A stretch of 64,000 nt of DNA from NCBI GenBank assembly GCA_035294125.1, contig DATGLM010000057.1:248001-312000 (forward strand), given 5' to 3'. Position 1 is the first letter of the stretch. Each line of letters begins with the position of its first letter. Positions 9,020 to 17,810 of the stretch are shown piece by piece. The position numbers were made by a program, and so were the translations under genes. This DNA is from CADDYT01 sp035294125. GTDB taxonomy: Bacteria; Chloroflexota; Ktedonobacteria; Ktedonobacterales; Ktedonobacteraceae. The notes under the pieces were generated by a model that searched no databases, was not told the origin of the DNA, and saw nothing but the letters and a program-made list of their open reading frames with translations.

Positions 9020-10048
9020 TCACATCCCCTTTTCCTTGATTGCCGGAATGACAAAGAGCGTGGGGATGAACTGCCGGTGATACACACCTAAAGCCGGTTC
9101 ATCAGGGGCAAACATGACGATGACAGTATCCAGATCGGGGAAGACGTGGATATATTGACCGCCGTAGCCAGCAGCATAGAAGCTGTGATGTCCTGCTACC
9201 TCAGTTACCCACCAGTGGTAGCCATAGCCAGTTGCTTCAGGATGACCACCTCTATTGTGTTCTCGCGTCGATTCGTGGACATACGCAGCGGGAATGATTT
9301 GCCTGCCATCCCACGTACCATTGTTGACGTAAAGGTAGCCGAACTTTGCTGCATCTCGCGCTTTGAGTTGTAGCCCGACTCCGCCAATGGCATATCCAAG
9401 CGGGTCTGCTTTCCAGAGGAAACCTGCCTGCTCATCCGTATCGATGCCGAGTGGAGCAAACAGATAGTGTCGGGCAAAATCCACTGTACTCATTTCCGTG
9501 ACCCTGCTCAGCATGACTGATAGCAGGTGCGAGCCGAGGGAGCTGTACATGAAGAGTTGATCGGGGCCGACACGTACCGGCTTTTCGATGGCATAGCGTA
9601 CCCAATCTTCTGAGGCATCTCCAAAGCGGCCAGGATAGGCAAGGAAATCGGGATTGAGTCCGCTGGTCATCTTGAGCAGGTGGCGAATGGTGATCTCTTT
9701 CTTCCGCCGATCACTCTTTGCCGTGAAATACTCCGGGAGCAGTTCTTCCCACCTCTGATCGAGGCTTTTCAAATACCCCTCCTGAAGCGCTATGCCAATG
9801 AGCGCGGAGACAATGCTCTTGGTGGCCGAATTGAGCACCTGGTAGCTCGACAGGTTGTAATCCTTATAGTAGCGCTCAAAAACGATATGCCCGTGCCGGA
9901 CGATGAGAAGTGTGTTGAGATAGGGACGAGTTTCTGCGATGTAGGTATCCAGACCTGAGAGCACTTTCGGGTCCATACCCTGTTCCTCTGGAGAGGATTC
10001 GCGCCAGCCCATTGTAGGCCAGTAGTCTCTCTGTATGTGTGTACTCAT
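9020..10048 (-). CDS. Serine hydrolase, class C beta-lactamase family
   Basis: 342 residues of the penicillin-binding-protein/EstB fold. The nucleophile is in the SxxK motif SATK (residues about 78-81), the second motif appears as YSS in the MYSSLGSHLLS stretch, and the third as HSFYAAGYGG. No signal peptide is apparent, so it is more likely an intracellular esterase or peptidase than an antibiotic-degrading enzyme. GAGAGG precedes the ATG. It stands alone. Confidence 0.87.
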   Translation of the reverse strand: MSTHIQRDYWPTMGWRESSPEEQGMDPKVLSGLDTYIAETRPYLNTLLIVRHGHIVFERYYKDYNLSSYQVLNSATKSIVSALIGIALQEGYLKSLDQRWEELLPEYFTAKSDRRKKEITIRHLLKMTSGLNPDFLAYPGRFGDASEDWVRYAIEKPVRVGPDQLFMYSSLGSHLLSVMLSRVTEMSTVDFARHYLFAPLGIDTDEQAGFLWKADPLGYAIGGVGLQLKARDAAKFGYLYVNNGTWDGRQIIPAAYVHESTREHNRGGHPEATGYGYHWWVTEVAGHHSFYAAGYGGQYIHVFPDLDTVIVMFAPDEPALGVYHRQFIPTLFVIPAIKEKGM

Positions 10049-10251
10049 GTGTTTAACCTCTCTGCTATGTTTTCTCTACTAAAGAATATAGGGCAGAGTT
10101 CATGATCAAAGCCAGGGCAACAAAGATCACTTTATCTCCTGGCACCTCGAAAGTTTCTCCATTTTTGATGAAGATGGATGGAATGATATACTGCTTGCGG
10201 AGGTTGTACAATGATGAGAAACAAGGAGTCGCTGAAGGAGGCAGTTAGATC

Positions 10252-10542
10252 ATGTTTATCTTCTATTCTATCCATTACCCGCATCCAGAGAAGGAAGAGT
10301 TGCTGGTTCAGAGTATGCACGAATTTGGTGAGCTGCTGAAGCAGCAGCCTGGGAATATTTTCCAGGCCCCCTATCCTTTTAAAGACCCTGAAGAGGGAAC
10401 GCTCACGGGCGTCTCCATCTGGGAATCTCGAGAAGCTTTCCAGGCGGCGCTCCCCGCGTTGCAGCGCGCCCGGCAAAATAGCCGTTCTCATGAATGGGAA
10501 GTCAAACCCACCCGGGTCTATATGCTCAATTCTGCGATGTAA
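10252..10542 (+). CDS. Antibiotic-biosynthesis-monooxygenase-like (ABM/dimeric alpha-beta barrel) protein
   Basis: 96 residues. The first strand (MFIFYSIHYPHPEKEELLVQSM), a helix, and the segment SIWESREAFQAAL are typical of the ferredoxin-like ABM fold, where monomers pair into a barrel. Members include heme-degrading and quinone-forming enzymes and also proteins without known activity. No catalytic triad is certain. GGAGG lies ten bases before the ATG. The amidinotransferase gene follows after 78 bases. Confidence 0.68.
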   Translation: MFIFYSIHYPHPEKEELLVQSMHEFGELLKQQPGNIFQAPYPFKDPEEGTLTGVSIWESREAFQAALPALQRARQNSRSHEWEVKPTRVYMLNSAM

Positions 10543-10620
10543 GTAGACATGAGTTTTTACGCATTTGGTTTGTCCACGCGTGTTTATCAACCCTGCAGCA
10601 TTCCACAAGGAGCATTTTGC

Positions 10621-11490
10621 ATGAGACAGTATGGCAGTCAGAGCATGATTGGGACGTTACGGAAGGTGCTGGTGAAGCGACCGGATGAGGCATTCTCGGT
10701 CAATGACCCGGTGGGGTGGCATTACACGGGCAGGCCGGACCTGACAATTGCCCGGCGGGAGCACGATGCATTGGTGCAATTGCTGCGCCAGGCGGGGGCA
10801 GAAGTGATCTATCACAACAAGGCGCAGCCTGATCATGCCGATGCCATTTTCACCTTTGACCCGGCGCTCATCACCGACGCAGGCGCGGTCATTCTCTCGA
10901 TGGGCAAGCAGCAGCGGCGCGGCGAGGAGGCCGTGATGGCCGAGCGTCTGCAAGAGATTGGCGTTCCCATTCTCTACACGCTGCATGGCGAAGCGCGAGC
11001 GGAGGGCGGCGACTTGCTTTGGGTCGATCACGATACGTTAGCCGTTGGACTTGGTTTCCGCACGAACGCCGAGGGGGTGCGCCAGCTACGCGAGGCGCTT
11101 GAGCCTATCGGTGTGAGCATCATCCCTGTCGAGTTGCCGTATTATACTGGCCCGGAGGCCTGCCTGCATCTGCTCTCGCTCATCAGCATTGTCGACCAGC
11201 GCCTTGCTGTCGTCTATCCCCCGTTGCTCGCCGTCCCCTTCTGGCAAGAACTGCTGAACCGCGACTTCAACTTCGTCGAGGTACCTGAAGAGGAGTTTGC
11301 CACGATGGGTCCTAACGTGCTGGCAACAGCTCCTGGTCAGTGCATCATGCTGGAAGGCAATCCGGTCACGAAACAGCGTTTGGAGGATGCGGGCTGCAAC
11401 GTCCTCACCTATCGCGGCAACGAAATCTCGCTCAAGGCCGAGGGCGGAGCGACCTGCCTGACGCGGCCCATCCTGCGCGACAACGCTTAG
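10621..11490 (+). CDS. Amidinotransferase / dimethylarginine dimethylaminohydrolase family
   Basis: 289 residues of the five-bladed guanidino-modifying fold. The signature acids are in EGGDLLWVD, and the nucleophile is the Cys of GGATCLTRPI close to the C-terminus. Such enzymes hydrolyse methylated arginine to citrulline or transfer amidino groups. I chose the ATG at 10621 because AAGGAG lies eight bases ahead and homology begins with IGTLRKVLVKRP; an ATG at 10549 would add 24 residues without a ribosome site. The short length favours a DDAH-type hydrolase over glycine amidinotransferase. Confidence 0.85.
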   Translation: MRQYGSQSMIGTLRKVLVKRPDEAFSVNDPVGWHYTGRPDLTIARREHDALVQLLRQAGAEVIYHNKAQPDHADAIFTFDPALITDAGAVILSMGKQQRRGEEAVMAERLQEIGVPILYTLHGEARAEGGDLLWVDHDTLAVGLGFRTNAEGVRQLREALEPIGVSIIPVELPYYTGPEACLHLLSLISIVDQRLAVVYPPLLAVPFWQELLNRDFNFVEVPEEEFATMGPNVLATAPGQCIMLEGNPVTKQRLEDAGCNVLTYRGNEISLKAEGGATCLTRPILRDNA

Positions 11491-11516
11491 AATAGAATAG
11501 TTCTTCTGCTGCTCTG

Positions 11517-14033
11517 TCAGGAGTTAGAGGCTGTCTTCAGGGCTGCGGCTTTCTCAGGTTGTCCGCATGCGATGAAGAGGCGGGCGCAGGACTCACGGGT
11601 TTCTCTCGTCTCAGGATGCTCTGACCCCAGAAGATGTTCTCGAATGGAAAGAACCTGCTGGTAGAGGGCAAGGGCTTGCTCCGGCTGGTCTCGTAGTTCG
11701 TGGAGACGTGCGAAATCAGCAAGGCTTATGGCCGTTTCAAGGTGCTGATCTCCTCGCTGCTGGCGTCGAATAGCCAGAGCGCGCCGGTAGAAGGATTCGG
11801 CCTCCTCAAAACGACCCTGATTGCGATAAAGGTTGGCCAGGATATTGAGAGGGAAAGCTGTCTGGGGGTGGTCGCGGCCCAGTGTCTGTTCGCGGATGGA
11901 CAGGGCACGCCGCAAGAGTGGCTCGGCCTCTGTGAAACGGCCCTGGTCTTGATAGCACTCGGCCAGATTAACGAGGGAGTAAGAAACTTCGGGGTGCTCT
12001 GGCCCGAACTCCTGTTCATCGAGGAGCAAGGCGCGTTGTAAGAGAGGTTCGGCGCGCTCGAACTGCCTCTGCTGACAGTAGAGGATCGCCAGGTTATTGA
12101 GGTGGGTCGCGACTTTGCCATAACTATTGGCGGGCGGTCGCTCATCGAGGAGCAAGGCGCGCTGGAAGAGAGGCTCGGCGCGCTCGAACTGTCCCCGTTG
12201 AGCGTAGAGGATTGCCAGGTCGTTGAGAAGGGCAGCGATCTGGCGGCTATATTGAGTGGGCGCCTGCTCCCAGATAGTTAGCGCGCGCTGGAAGAGCAAC
12301 TCGGCTTGCCGGTGGTCAGTTTGTTGAAGAGCGAGTCCGGCCAGCCCATAGAGGGGAAAAGCAGTCTGGGGATGGTCACGCCCCAGCGTCTGTTCATAAA
12401 TGGACAGGGCGCGCTGATAGAGCGGTCGAGCCTGTTCATACTGGGCGCGCTGGCACAAATAGTCGGCGGCTTTGGTGAGTAAGGAAGCCAATTCCTGTTG
12501 CTGATCGGTGGCGTTCGTCGCAATGGTAAGTACGTGTGGCAGCAGGCGACTGCACACTTCCCAGTGCTCCCAGCCCTGAAATATCATTTCAGGAAAGACC
12601 GCGTTGAGAGCTGCTATAGCCCGCTCTCTCCACTGCTCGCGCTCCTTTCCAGTCATCGCATCGAGCAGCACCGCCTGCACCAGGCGGTGCATCGAAAGCA
12701 TTTGCTCGTGCCCGTTGCGCCGCACTAATGAGTAGTTCTGTACGATAGCGAGTGCCTGATTGAATGCGAGAGGATTGGCCTCAATAGCTGCCAGCGCAGG
12801 CCCCATGTGGGTAGCTGCTTTCAGGAATAGCTCTTCGGGAATGGCATCAGGATGAAGCAGGGCGCACATTCGCAGCAGGTCAGCCGCCAATGTACTACGC
12901 TGCTCGATCAGGGCAAAGGAGAGTGACCAGCTGGTGGTAATCGAGTCGGGATGGTCGAGAACGACGCCCCCACGGGAGCGCAGTAAGTTCACCCCATGAT
13001 TGCGATACAGTTCCAGGTACTGTTGAGGACTGCACCCGGTTTCTTCGAGATAAGCCGCCGCCTGGTCTAGAGCCAGGGGCAAGCCGCCCATCTCCTGGGA
13101 GAGTTGCACTGCCGCCTGCCAGTCGATTGGCTTTGCCTGAGCAAGTGGAGCATCGAGGGCGAGCAATCCGGCTCGCCGCAGCAGCAATAGTGGTCCTGTG
13201 TCTACGTCCAGCGTCTCAAGCTCGATGCGGTCGGCCAGCCCGCCCAGCGCCCGTGCCCGTGTTGTGAGCAGCAGGTGTCCGGCTAACGATGAAGGGAGGA
13301 ATTCGGGCAGCAGGGTAGGCTCATCGGCATTATCCATAATCAAGAGCCAGCCTGCATGTCGGTTTAGCCAGTTTTTAACGGCTGCCACTACGATGCGCTG
13401 ATCGCGCTCCTCCCGCTCAGGCAGTCGCAGGGTAGAAGCTATCTCTAGAAAGCCCGTCACCAGCGTGTCACGGCTATCGGCTCGTGTCCAGAAGAGCGCC
13501 TGATAGTCGTCGGCGTGACGATAAGCATATTCAAAGGCCAACTGGGTTTTACCGACACCACCGAGGCCGCTAATCGCCAGGGGTTGCGAGCGCCCCCTCG
13601 TCTGACCAGCCAGAAACTGCTGTCGCAGTCGGGTAAGTAGATCATCTCTACCCACGAAAAATGGGTTCCGTGGGAATGGAAGCATTCCTATCCTGGAGGT
13701 TGTCTGGGGATGAACATGATCTTGCCGGTCAGTCCTTATCTCTGCAAAGGCATGTTTCTGTTCGAGCGCTGGCTCAATTTGAGGGACCTGTTGGCTCTGT
13801 ATCTCTTCTTCAAGCTGGCTTAAACCCAACTCGCGAACACTTTTGCCGAAAAGCTGGCAGAGCCTCTGGAGGTAGTAGGCACTGGGGAACGCTGTGCCGT
13901 TTTCCCAACGACTGACATTGAGCGCGAGGGGAGCTCCAATATAATCCGCGACCTGCTGCTGTGTCCAGCCGCGCTCCTTGCGTGCAGCACGCAGCAGGTG
14001 ATTCGGGGTAGCATGCGCTGCTTTCTTGACCAT
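11517..14033 (-). CDS. XRE helix-turn-helix / NB-ARC (STAND) ATPase / TPR regulator
   Basis: 838 residues. Domain order: an XRE-type helix-turn-helix (residues about 10-65, ERGWTQQQVADYIGAP), a linker, an NB-ARC-like NTPase with Walker A GLGGVGKT near residue 160 and Walker B GWLLIMDNAD near 245, a winged-helix part, and from about 500 to 830 kinesin-light-chain-type TPR repeats (repeated EAEPLLRRALSIREQ-like units). This is the architecture of signal-transduction ATPases that oligomerise on ligand binding. I start it at the ATG at 14033, behind AGAGGG; an ATG nine codons upstream lacks such a site. It is divergent from the SARP-type regulator gene. Confidence 0.9.
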   Translation of the reverse strand: MVKKAAHATPNHLLRAARKERGWTQQQVADYIGAPLALNVSRWENGTAFPSAYYLQRLCQLFGKSVRELGLSQLEEEIQSQQVPQIEPALEQKHAFAEIRTDRQDHVHPQTTSRIGMLPFPRNPFFVGRDDLLTRLRQQFLAGQTRGRSQPLAISGLGGVGKTQLAFEYAYRHADDYQALFWTRADSRDTLVTGFLEIASTLRLPEREERDQRIVVAAVKNWLNRHAGWLLIMDNADEPTLLPEFLPSSLAGHLLLTTRARALGGLADRIELETLDVDTGPLLLLRRAGLLALDAPLAQAKPIDWQAAVQLSQEMGGLPLALDQAAAYLEETGCSPQQYLELYRNHGVNLLRSRGGVVLDHPDSITTSWSLSFALIEQRSTLAADLLRMCALLHPDAIPEELFLKAATHMGPALAAIEANPLAFNQALAIVQNYSLVRRNGHEQMLSMHRLVQAVLLDAMTGKEREQWRERAIAALNAVFPEMIFQGWEHWEVCSRLLPHVLTIATNATDQQQELASLLTKAADYLCQRAQYEQARPLYQRALSIYEQTLGRDHPQTAFPLYGLAGLALQQTDHRQAELLFQRALTIWEQAPTQYSRQIAALLNDLAILYAQRGQFERAEPLFQRALLLDERPPANSYGKVATHLNNLAILYCQQRQFERAEPLLQRALLLDEQEFGPEHPEVSYSLVNLAECYQDQGRFTEAEPLLRRALSIREQTLGRDHPQTAFPLNILANLYRNQGRFEEAESFYRRALAIRRQQRGDQHLETAISLADFARLHELRDQPEQALALYQQVLSIREHLLGSEHPETRETRESCARLFIACGQPEKAAALKTASNS

Positions 14034-14321
14034 ATGCTTTTCGCCCTCTTTCATCAGCAATGCACTATCCTATCAACAGGCTCCCTCATCGATCTCGTCT
14101 TCCATTCTATTTTATATCATCCCTGTCTACTTCTCATGAGTATGTTTACTTATCACGAGTGATAAGTTGGTGATATTCCTTATCTCTGCTCTCTCGGGTA
14201 CACTTTCAATGCGAACAAAAAATCATGGTCTGTCAGGAATAATCAGACTGAAAGACAAAGAAAACTATTAGTTGTACAGATAATGAGGCTATCGCTTGAG
14301 CTTAAAGAGGAGAAAAGGTAG
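14034..14321. promoter_or_regulatory. Divergent promoter region between two large regulator genes
   Basis: 288 bases between the NB-ARC regulator (minus) and the SARP-type regulator (plus), richer in A+T than the genes. It holds a perfect 20-bp palindrome at 14148-14167. No sigma-70 promoter can be named with confidence. Confidence 0.5.
14148..14167. promoter_or_regulatory. Perfect 20-bp palindrome, candidate operator
   Basis: ACTTATCACGAGTGATAAGT reads the same on both strands, with half-site TTATCAC and a 2-base centre. It lies about 115 bases before the NB-ARC gene and 155 before the SARP gene, so a dimeric regulator bound here could control either. A related half-site pair occurs at 21988-22002. 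Confidence 0.55.
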
Positions 14322-17300
14322 ATGATTATGACAATGCCATCCCTTTGCCTCCGCCTACTTGGCGATTTTAGCCTGATTTACGCTGATCAACAGGTGACTG
14401 GCGTCAATACTCCGCGCCTGCAATCGTTGCTTGCCTATCTTGCGCTGCATCGTGATGTTCCTCAACAGCGCCAGCACCTGGCGTTTCTCTTCTGGCCCGA
14501 TACAGCCGAGGCACAGGCACGCAACAATCTGCGCCAATTGCTCCACCAGTTGCGCCAGGTCCTTCCGAATGCTGAGCAATTCCTTTATACCGATACACAG
14601 GTGGTCTTCTGGCACTCCATCACAGCGTTTCACCTCGACGTTGCAGCGTTTGAGCAGAAGCTCGCGCTCGGCGATGAGGCCAGACATCGCAATGATCAGC
14701 ACGCGCTGCAAAGCGCGCTTGAGCAGGCGGACAGTCTGTACCGGGGTGATTTGCTCCCCGGTTGCTATGATGAATGGATTTTGTCTGAGCGGGAAGGGCT
14801 CCGCCAGCGTCACCGGCAGGTAGTGGAGCAACTGCTCGGCCTTTTTGAAGGGCAGGGCAACACCATCGCTGCCATTCCCTATGCCCAGCGCTTGATTGCG
14901 CTTGACCCTCTCTCTGAAGACTCCTATCGTCGCCTGATGCGTTTGTTCGCGCAGAATAACGATCGTGCCAGCGCTTTGCATGTATACCATACCTGTGTCA
15001 GCACTTTACAGCGTGAAATGGGCGTCGACCCCGATCCCGCGACCCGTGAAGCCTATGAGCAGCTCATGAAGCCGCGGATGACGTCGGTCATTCAAGCCAG
15101 CGCCCATCAGCCGCTGCTCTCTGCCTCCCCGAACCTCATCGGGCGAGAGCGTGAGTGGAAGCGCCTGCACCATGCCTGGCAGCGTAGCAGCGACGGAGGT
15201 CCCCACTTTGTGCTTGTGTCTGGAGAGGCCGGTGTGGGAAAATCACGGTTGGCCGAGGAGTTTTTGCTGTGGGCAGGCCAGCAAGGAGGCATTACCGCGA
15301 AAACCCGCTCCTATCCCGCCGAGGGCCAGCTCTCGCTCGCGCCAGTGACGCAGTGGCTCAGGAGTGAGAGTCTGCGCCTGAAGCTCGGACAGCTTGACAG
15401 AGTCTGGCTCACCGAGGTTGTGCGCATCCTGCCAGAGCTGTTGGCAGAGCAGCCAGATTTACCACACTACGAGCCGGTAACCGAATATGGGCAGCGCCAA
15501 CGCTTTTTCGAGGCCCTGGCGCGTGCTGTCCTCCTTACGTCACAGCCATTGCTTTTGTTGATAGATGACTTGCAATGGTGCGATCAGGAGACGCTTGAAT
15601 GGTTGCATTTTCTGTTGCGCTTCGACCCCCAGGCGCGATTGCTCGTCATCGGGTGCGCTCGCCAGGAAGAGCTACTACCGCAACATCCGTTGCATGACTT
15701 CTTGCTCCACCTGCGCAGCAGTATGCCTGTGACAGACATTACACTCGAGCCGTTAGACGCGGCGGAAACCGCGAAGCTGGCGTCGCAGGTAGCAAAGCGC
15801 CAGATGGGAATAGACGAGGGGCTACATCTGTTTCGCGAGACTGGAGGATATCCCCTGTTCGTGGTCGAAACGGTGCGAGCCAATCTGGAACGAGGAGTAG
15901 CCAGCTCAGCAGAGGCTGAGCGCTGGCAGCCGCAGTTTGATGGTACACAACCGCTGCCGCCGCGTGTGCACGCGGTACTTGTCGGCCGTCTCCGGCAGCT
16001 CTCGGAATCCGCGCGCAGATTTGTGGAACTGGCCGCGATCATTGGCCGCGAATTCACGCTTGATCTCCTGATTGGAGTGAGCAACAGCGATACAGAAAGT
16101 GCTGTCCGTGCGCTGGACGAACTCTGGCACAAACGGATTGTGCGCGAGCATGGTATAAATAGCTACGATTTTACGCATGATAAGCTGCGCGAGGTGGCGT
16201 ATGGAGAGATCAGCGCGCCTCAGCGCCGCCTGCTGCACCACCGCGTGGCTCAAACACTGGAAGCTATCTACGCTCATGATCTCGATGCGGTCAGCGGTCA
16301 GATCGCGTCGCATTACGAGCGTGCGGGGATGATCGAGCAAGCGCTCCCCTATTACCAGCGCGCAGCAGCCGTGGCGCAGCGAATGTATGCGAACGAGGAT
16401 GCCATCAACCTGCTCTCGCGCAGTCTGGAGCAACTTGAGCAATTACCTGCCCAGGCGATACGCGACAGGCGGGAGCTTGGCCTGCAACTCGCCCTGGCTC
16501 CTATCTACCGTGTAACGAAAGGCTGGGCAGCGCCGGAACTGGAGCGCGTGCTTGACCGCGCACTCGCGTTGTGCGACACGGTCGGTGATGACCTCCAGCG
16601 GGCGCAGACACTCTATGGGTTGCAGTCCGTCTACGTTGTCCAGGCCAGACTCGAACGGGTGCAAATGGTTTCCGATGAACTGCATACACTGTATCAGCGT
16701 TCGCTTGGGACCTTGCCACCGCCGTTTGCCGACACAATGCTAGCCGGGGCGCGACTGCATCTGGGGAGGGTGACTGAAGCAAACGCACAGTTCGCGGAGA
16801 TCATCGCGGCTCACGATCCCGATCAACTGCTTCATCTTCAGGAGTCGCAGGGGGTGAATTATGAGGCGCTTGCGCGAGCGTGGCAGGCGCACGCCCTCTG
16901 GTGTCTGGGCTATCCCGAGCAGGCGCTCAGTCGGGGACTCGGTGCTGTCAAGCTGGTGGAAGACCTGGATCAACCTTTCAACCAGGCGCTGGTCTCAGCC
17001 TATCTGGCGTTGCTCCAGCAGTTGCGCGCTGATGAGGCAGTTGCCCGTGTGCATGCGGAGGGGTCGCTCGCGCTCACGAGCAAGTTTCAGGCACCCTACT
17101 ATCGAGCGTGGGCAGACATCCTGGTCAGTTATGCGCTTGCCTTAGAGCAACCAGATGAAGAGTGCATCAGGAAGCTGCGCGATTCGATCACTGCATTCAA
17201 AGCATCGAGCGCCAGATTGCGTTTGCCATATTACCTCTCGCTGCTCGCGCAGGTTTGCTGCAAGGCCGGGCGTGTTGAGGAGGGGCTGGCAGCCATCAAA

Positions 17301-17621
17301 GAGGCGTTGACTGAGGCGCGTACGCACAACGAGCGCTGGTGGGATGCTGAGTTACACCGGTTGCGCGGCGAACTCTTGCTGATGCATGGTGCGGATATCG
17401 CTGATGTTGAAGCTGCCTTCCTGCGCGCAATCGAAATCGCACGTTCGCAGCAGGCCAGGTCACTGGAACTTCGCGCGGTCATGAGCCTGGCGTGGTTTTG
17501 GAGCGCGCAGAATCGATCGGACGACGCGAAACACCGGGTTAATAACGTGTATGGCTGGTTCACGGAGGGGTTTGATACACCGGATTTGCAGGCTGCACGG
17601 GCGTTTCTTGAGCGTCTATAG
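14322..17621 (+). CDS. SARP/BTAD - AAA ATPase - TPR transcriptional activator
   Basis: 1099 residues. Residues 1-100 are a winged-helix DNA-binding domain of OmpR/SARP type (LRLLGDFSLIYADQQ, LLAYLALHR, LRQLLHQLRQVL); 100-250 a bacterial transcriptional activation domain; 270-450 an AAA-16 ATPase with Walker A GEAGVGKS near residue 301 and Walker B LLLLIDDLQW near 415; the rest is alpha-helical repeats like TPRs. This is the AfsR/MalT-like plan. The ATG has GAGGAG ten bases ahead. Downstream, 11-bp-spaced direct heptamers before the FAD oxidase gene look like the sites such activators bind, which suggests local control. Confidence 0.92.
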   Translation: MIMTMPSLCLRLLGDFSLIYADQQVTGVNTPRLQSLLAYLALHRDVPQQRQHLAFLFWPDTAEAQARNNLRQLLHQLRQVLPNAEQFLYTDTQVVFWHSITAFHLDVAAFEQKLALGDEARHRNDQHALQSALEQADSLYRGDLLPGCYDEWILSEREGLRQRHRQVVEQLLGLFEGQGNTIAAIPYAQRLIALDPLSEDSYRRLMRLFAQNNDRASALHVYHTCVSTLQREMGVDPDPATREAYEQLMKPRMTSVIQASAHQPLLSASPNLIGREREWKRLHHAWQRSSDGGPHFVLVSGEAGVGKSRLAEEFLLWAGQQGGITAKTRSYPAEGQLSLAPVTQWLRSESLRLKLGQLDRVWLTEVVRILPELLAEQPDLPHYEPVTEYGQRQRFFEALARAVLLTSQPLLLLIDDLQWCDQETLEWLHFLLRFDPQARLLVIGCARQEELLPQHPLHDFLLHLRSSMPVTDITLEPLDAAETAKLASQVAKRQMGIDEGLHLFRETGGYPLFVVETVRANLERGVASSAEAERWQPQFDGTQPLPPRVHAVLVGRLRQLSESARRFVELAAIIGREFTLDLLIGVSNSDTESAVRALDELWHKRIVREHGINSYDFTHDKLREVAYGEISAPQRRLLHHRVAQTLEAIYAHDLDAVSGQIASHYERAGMIEQALPYYQRAAAVAQRMYANEDAINLLSRSLEQLEQLPAQAIRDRRELGLQLALAPIYRVTKGWAAPELERVLDRALALCDTVGDDLQRAQTLYGLQSVYVVQARLERVQMVSDELHTLYQRSLGTLPPPFADTMLAGARLHLGRVTEANAQFAEIIAAHDPDQLLHLQESQGVNYEALARAWQAHALWCLGYPEQALSRGLGAVKLVEDLDQPFNQALVSAYLALLQQLRADEAVARVHAEGSLALTSKFQAPYYRAWADILVSYALALEQPDEECIRKLRDSITAFKASSARLRLPYYLSLLAQVCCKAGRVEEGLAAIKEALTEARTHNERWWDAELHRLRGELLLMHGADIADVEAAFLRAIEIARSQQARSLELRAVMSLAWFWSAQNRSDDAKHRVNNVYGWFTEGFDTPDLQAARAFLERL

Positions 17622-17640
17622 CCTGCAAATGAGGCCGCAA

Positions 17641-17733
17641 TAACGCTTTGCTAACGCTACGGTTTCAGCGAAGGTCAATATCTTACCTGAAATTGTCCTC
17701 TCTTCTCTCTTCTCAGAACGTTGAGATAACGCT
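17641..17733 (+). promoter_or_regulatory. SARP-type direct heptamer repeats upstream of the FAD oxidase
   Basis: TAACGCT occurs at 17641-17647 and 17652-17658, separated by 4 bases; GAACGTT (17716-17722) and TAACGCT (17727-17733) form a second pair with the same 4-base gap. Heptamers repeated every 11 bp are the known layout of SARP/AfsR binding sites. The block lies 78-170 bases before the oxidase start codon and directly after the SARP-type gene. The link is inference. Confidence 0.5.
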
Positions 17734-17810
17734 TCCTATGCTATTCTAGCAGCGAACTGTTGCACAAAGTTTCCGTCTTCGTTTGAAACTGAACAGGCAA
17801 GGAGAAAGTT

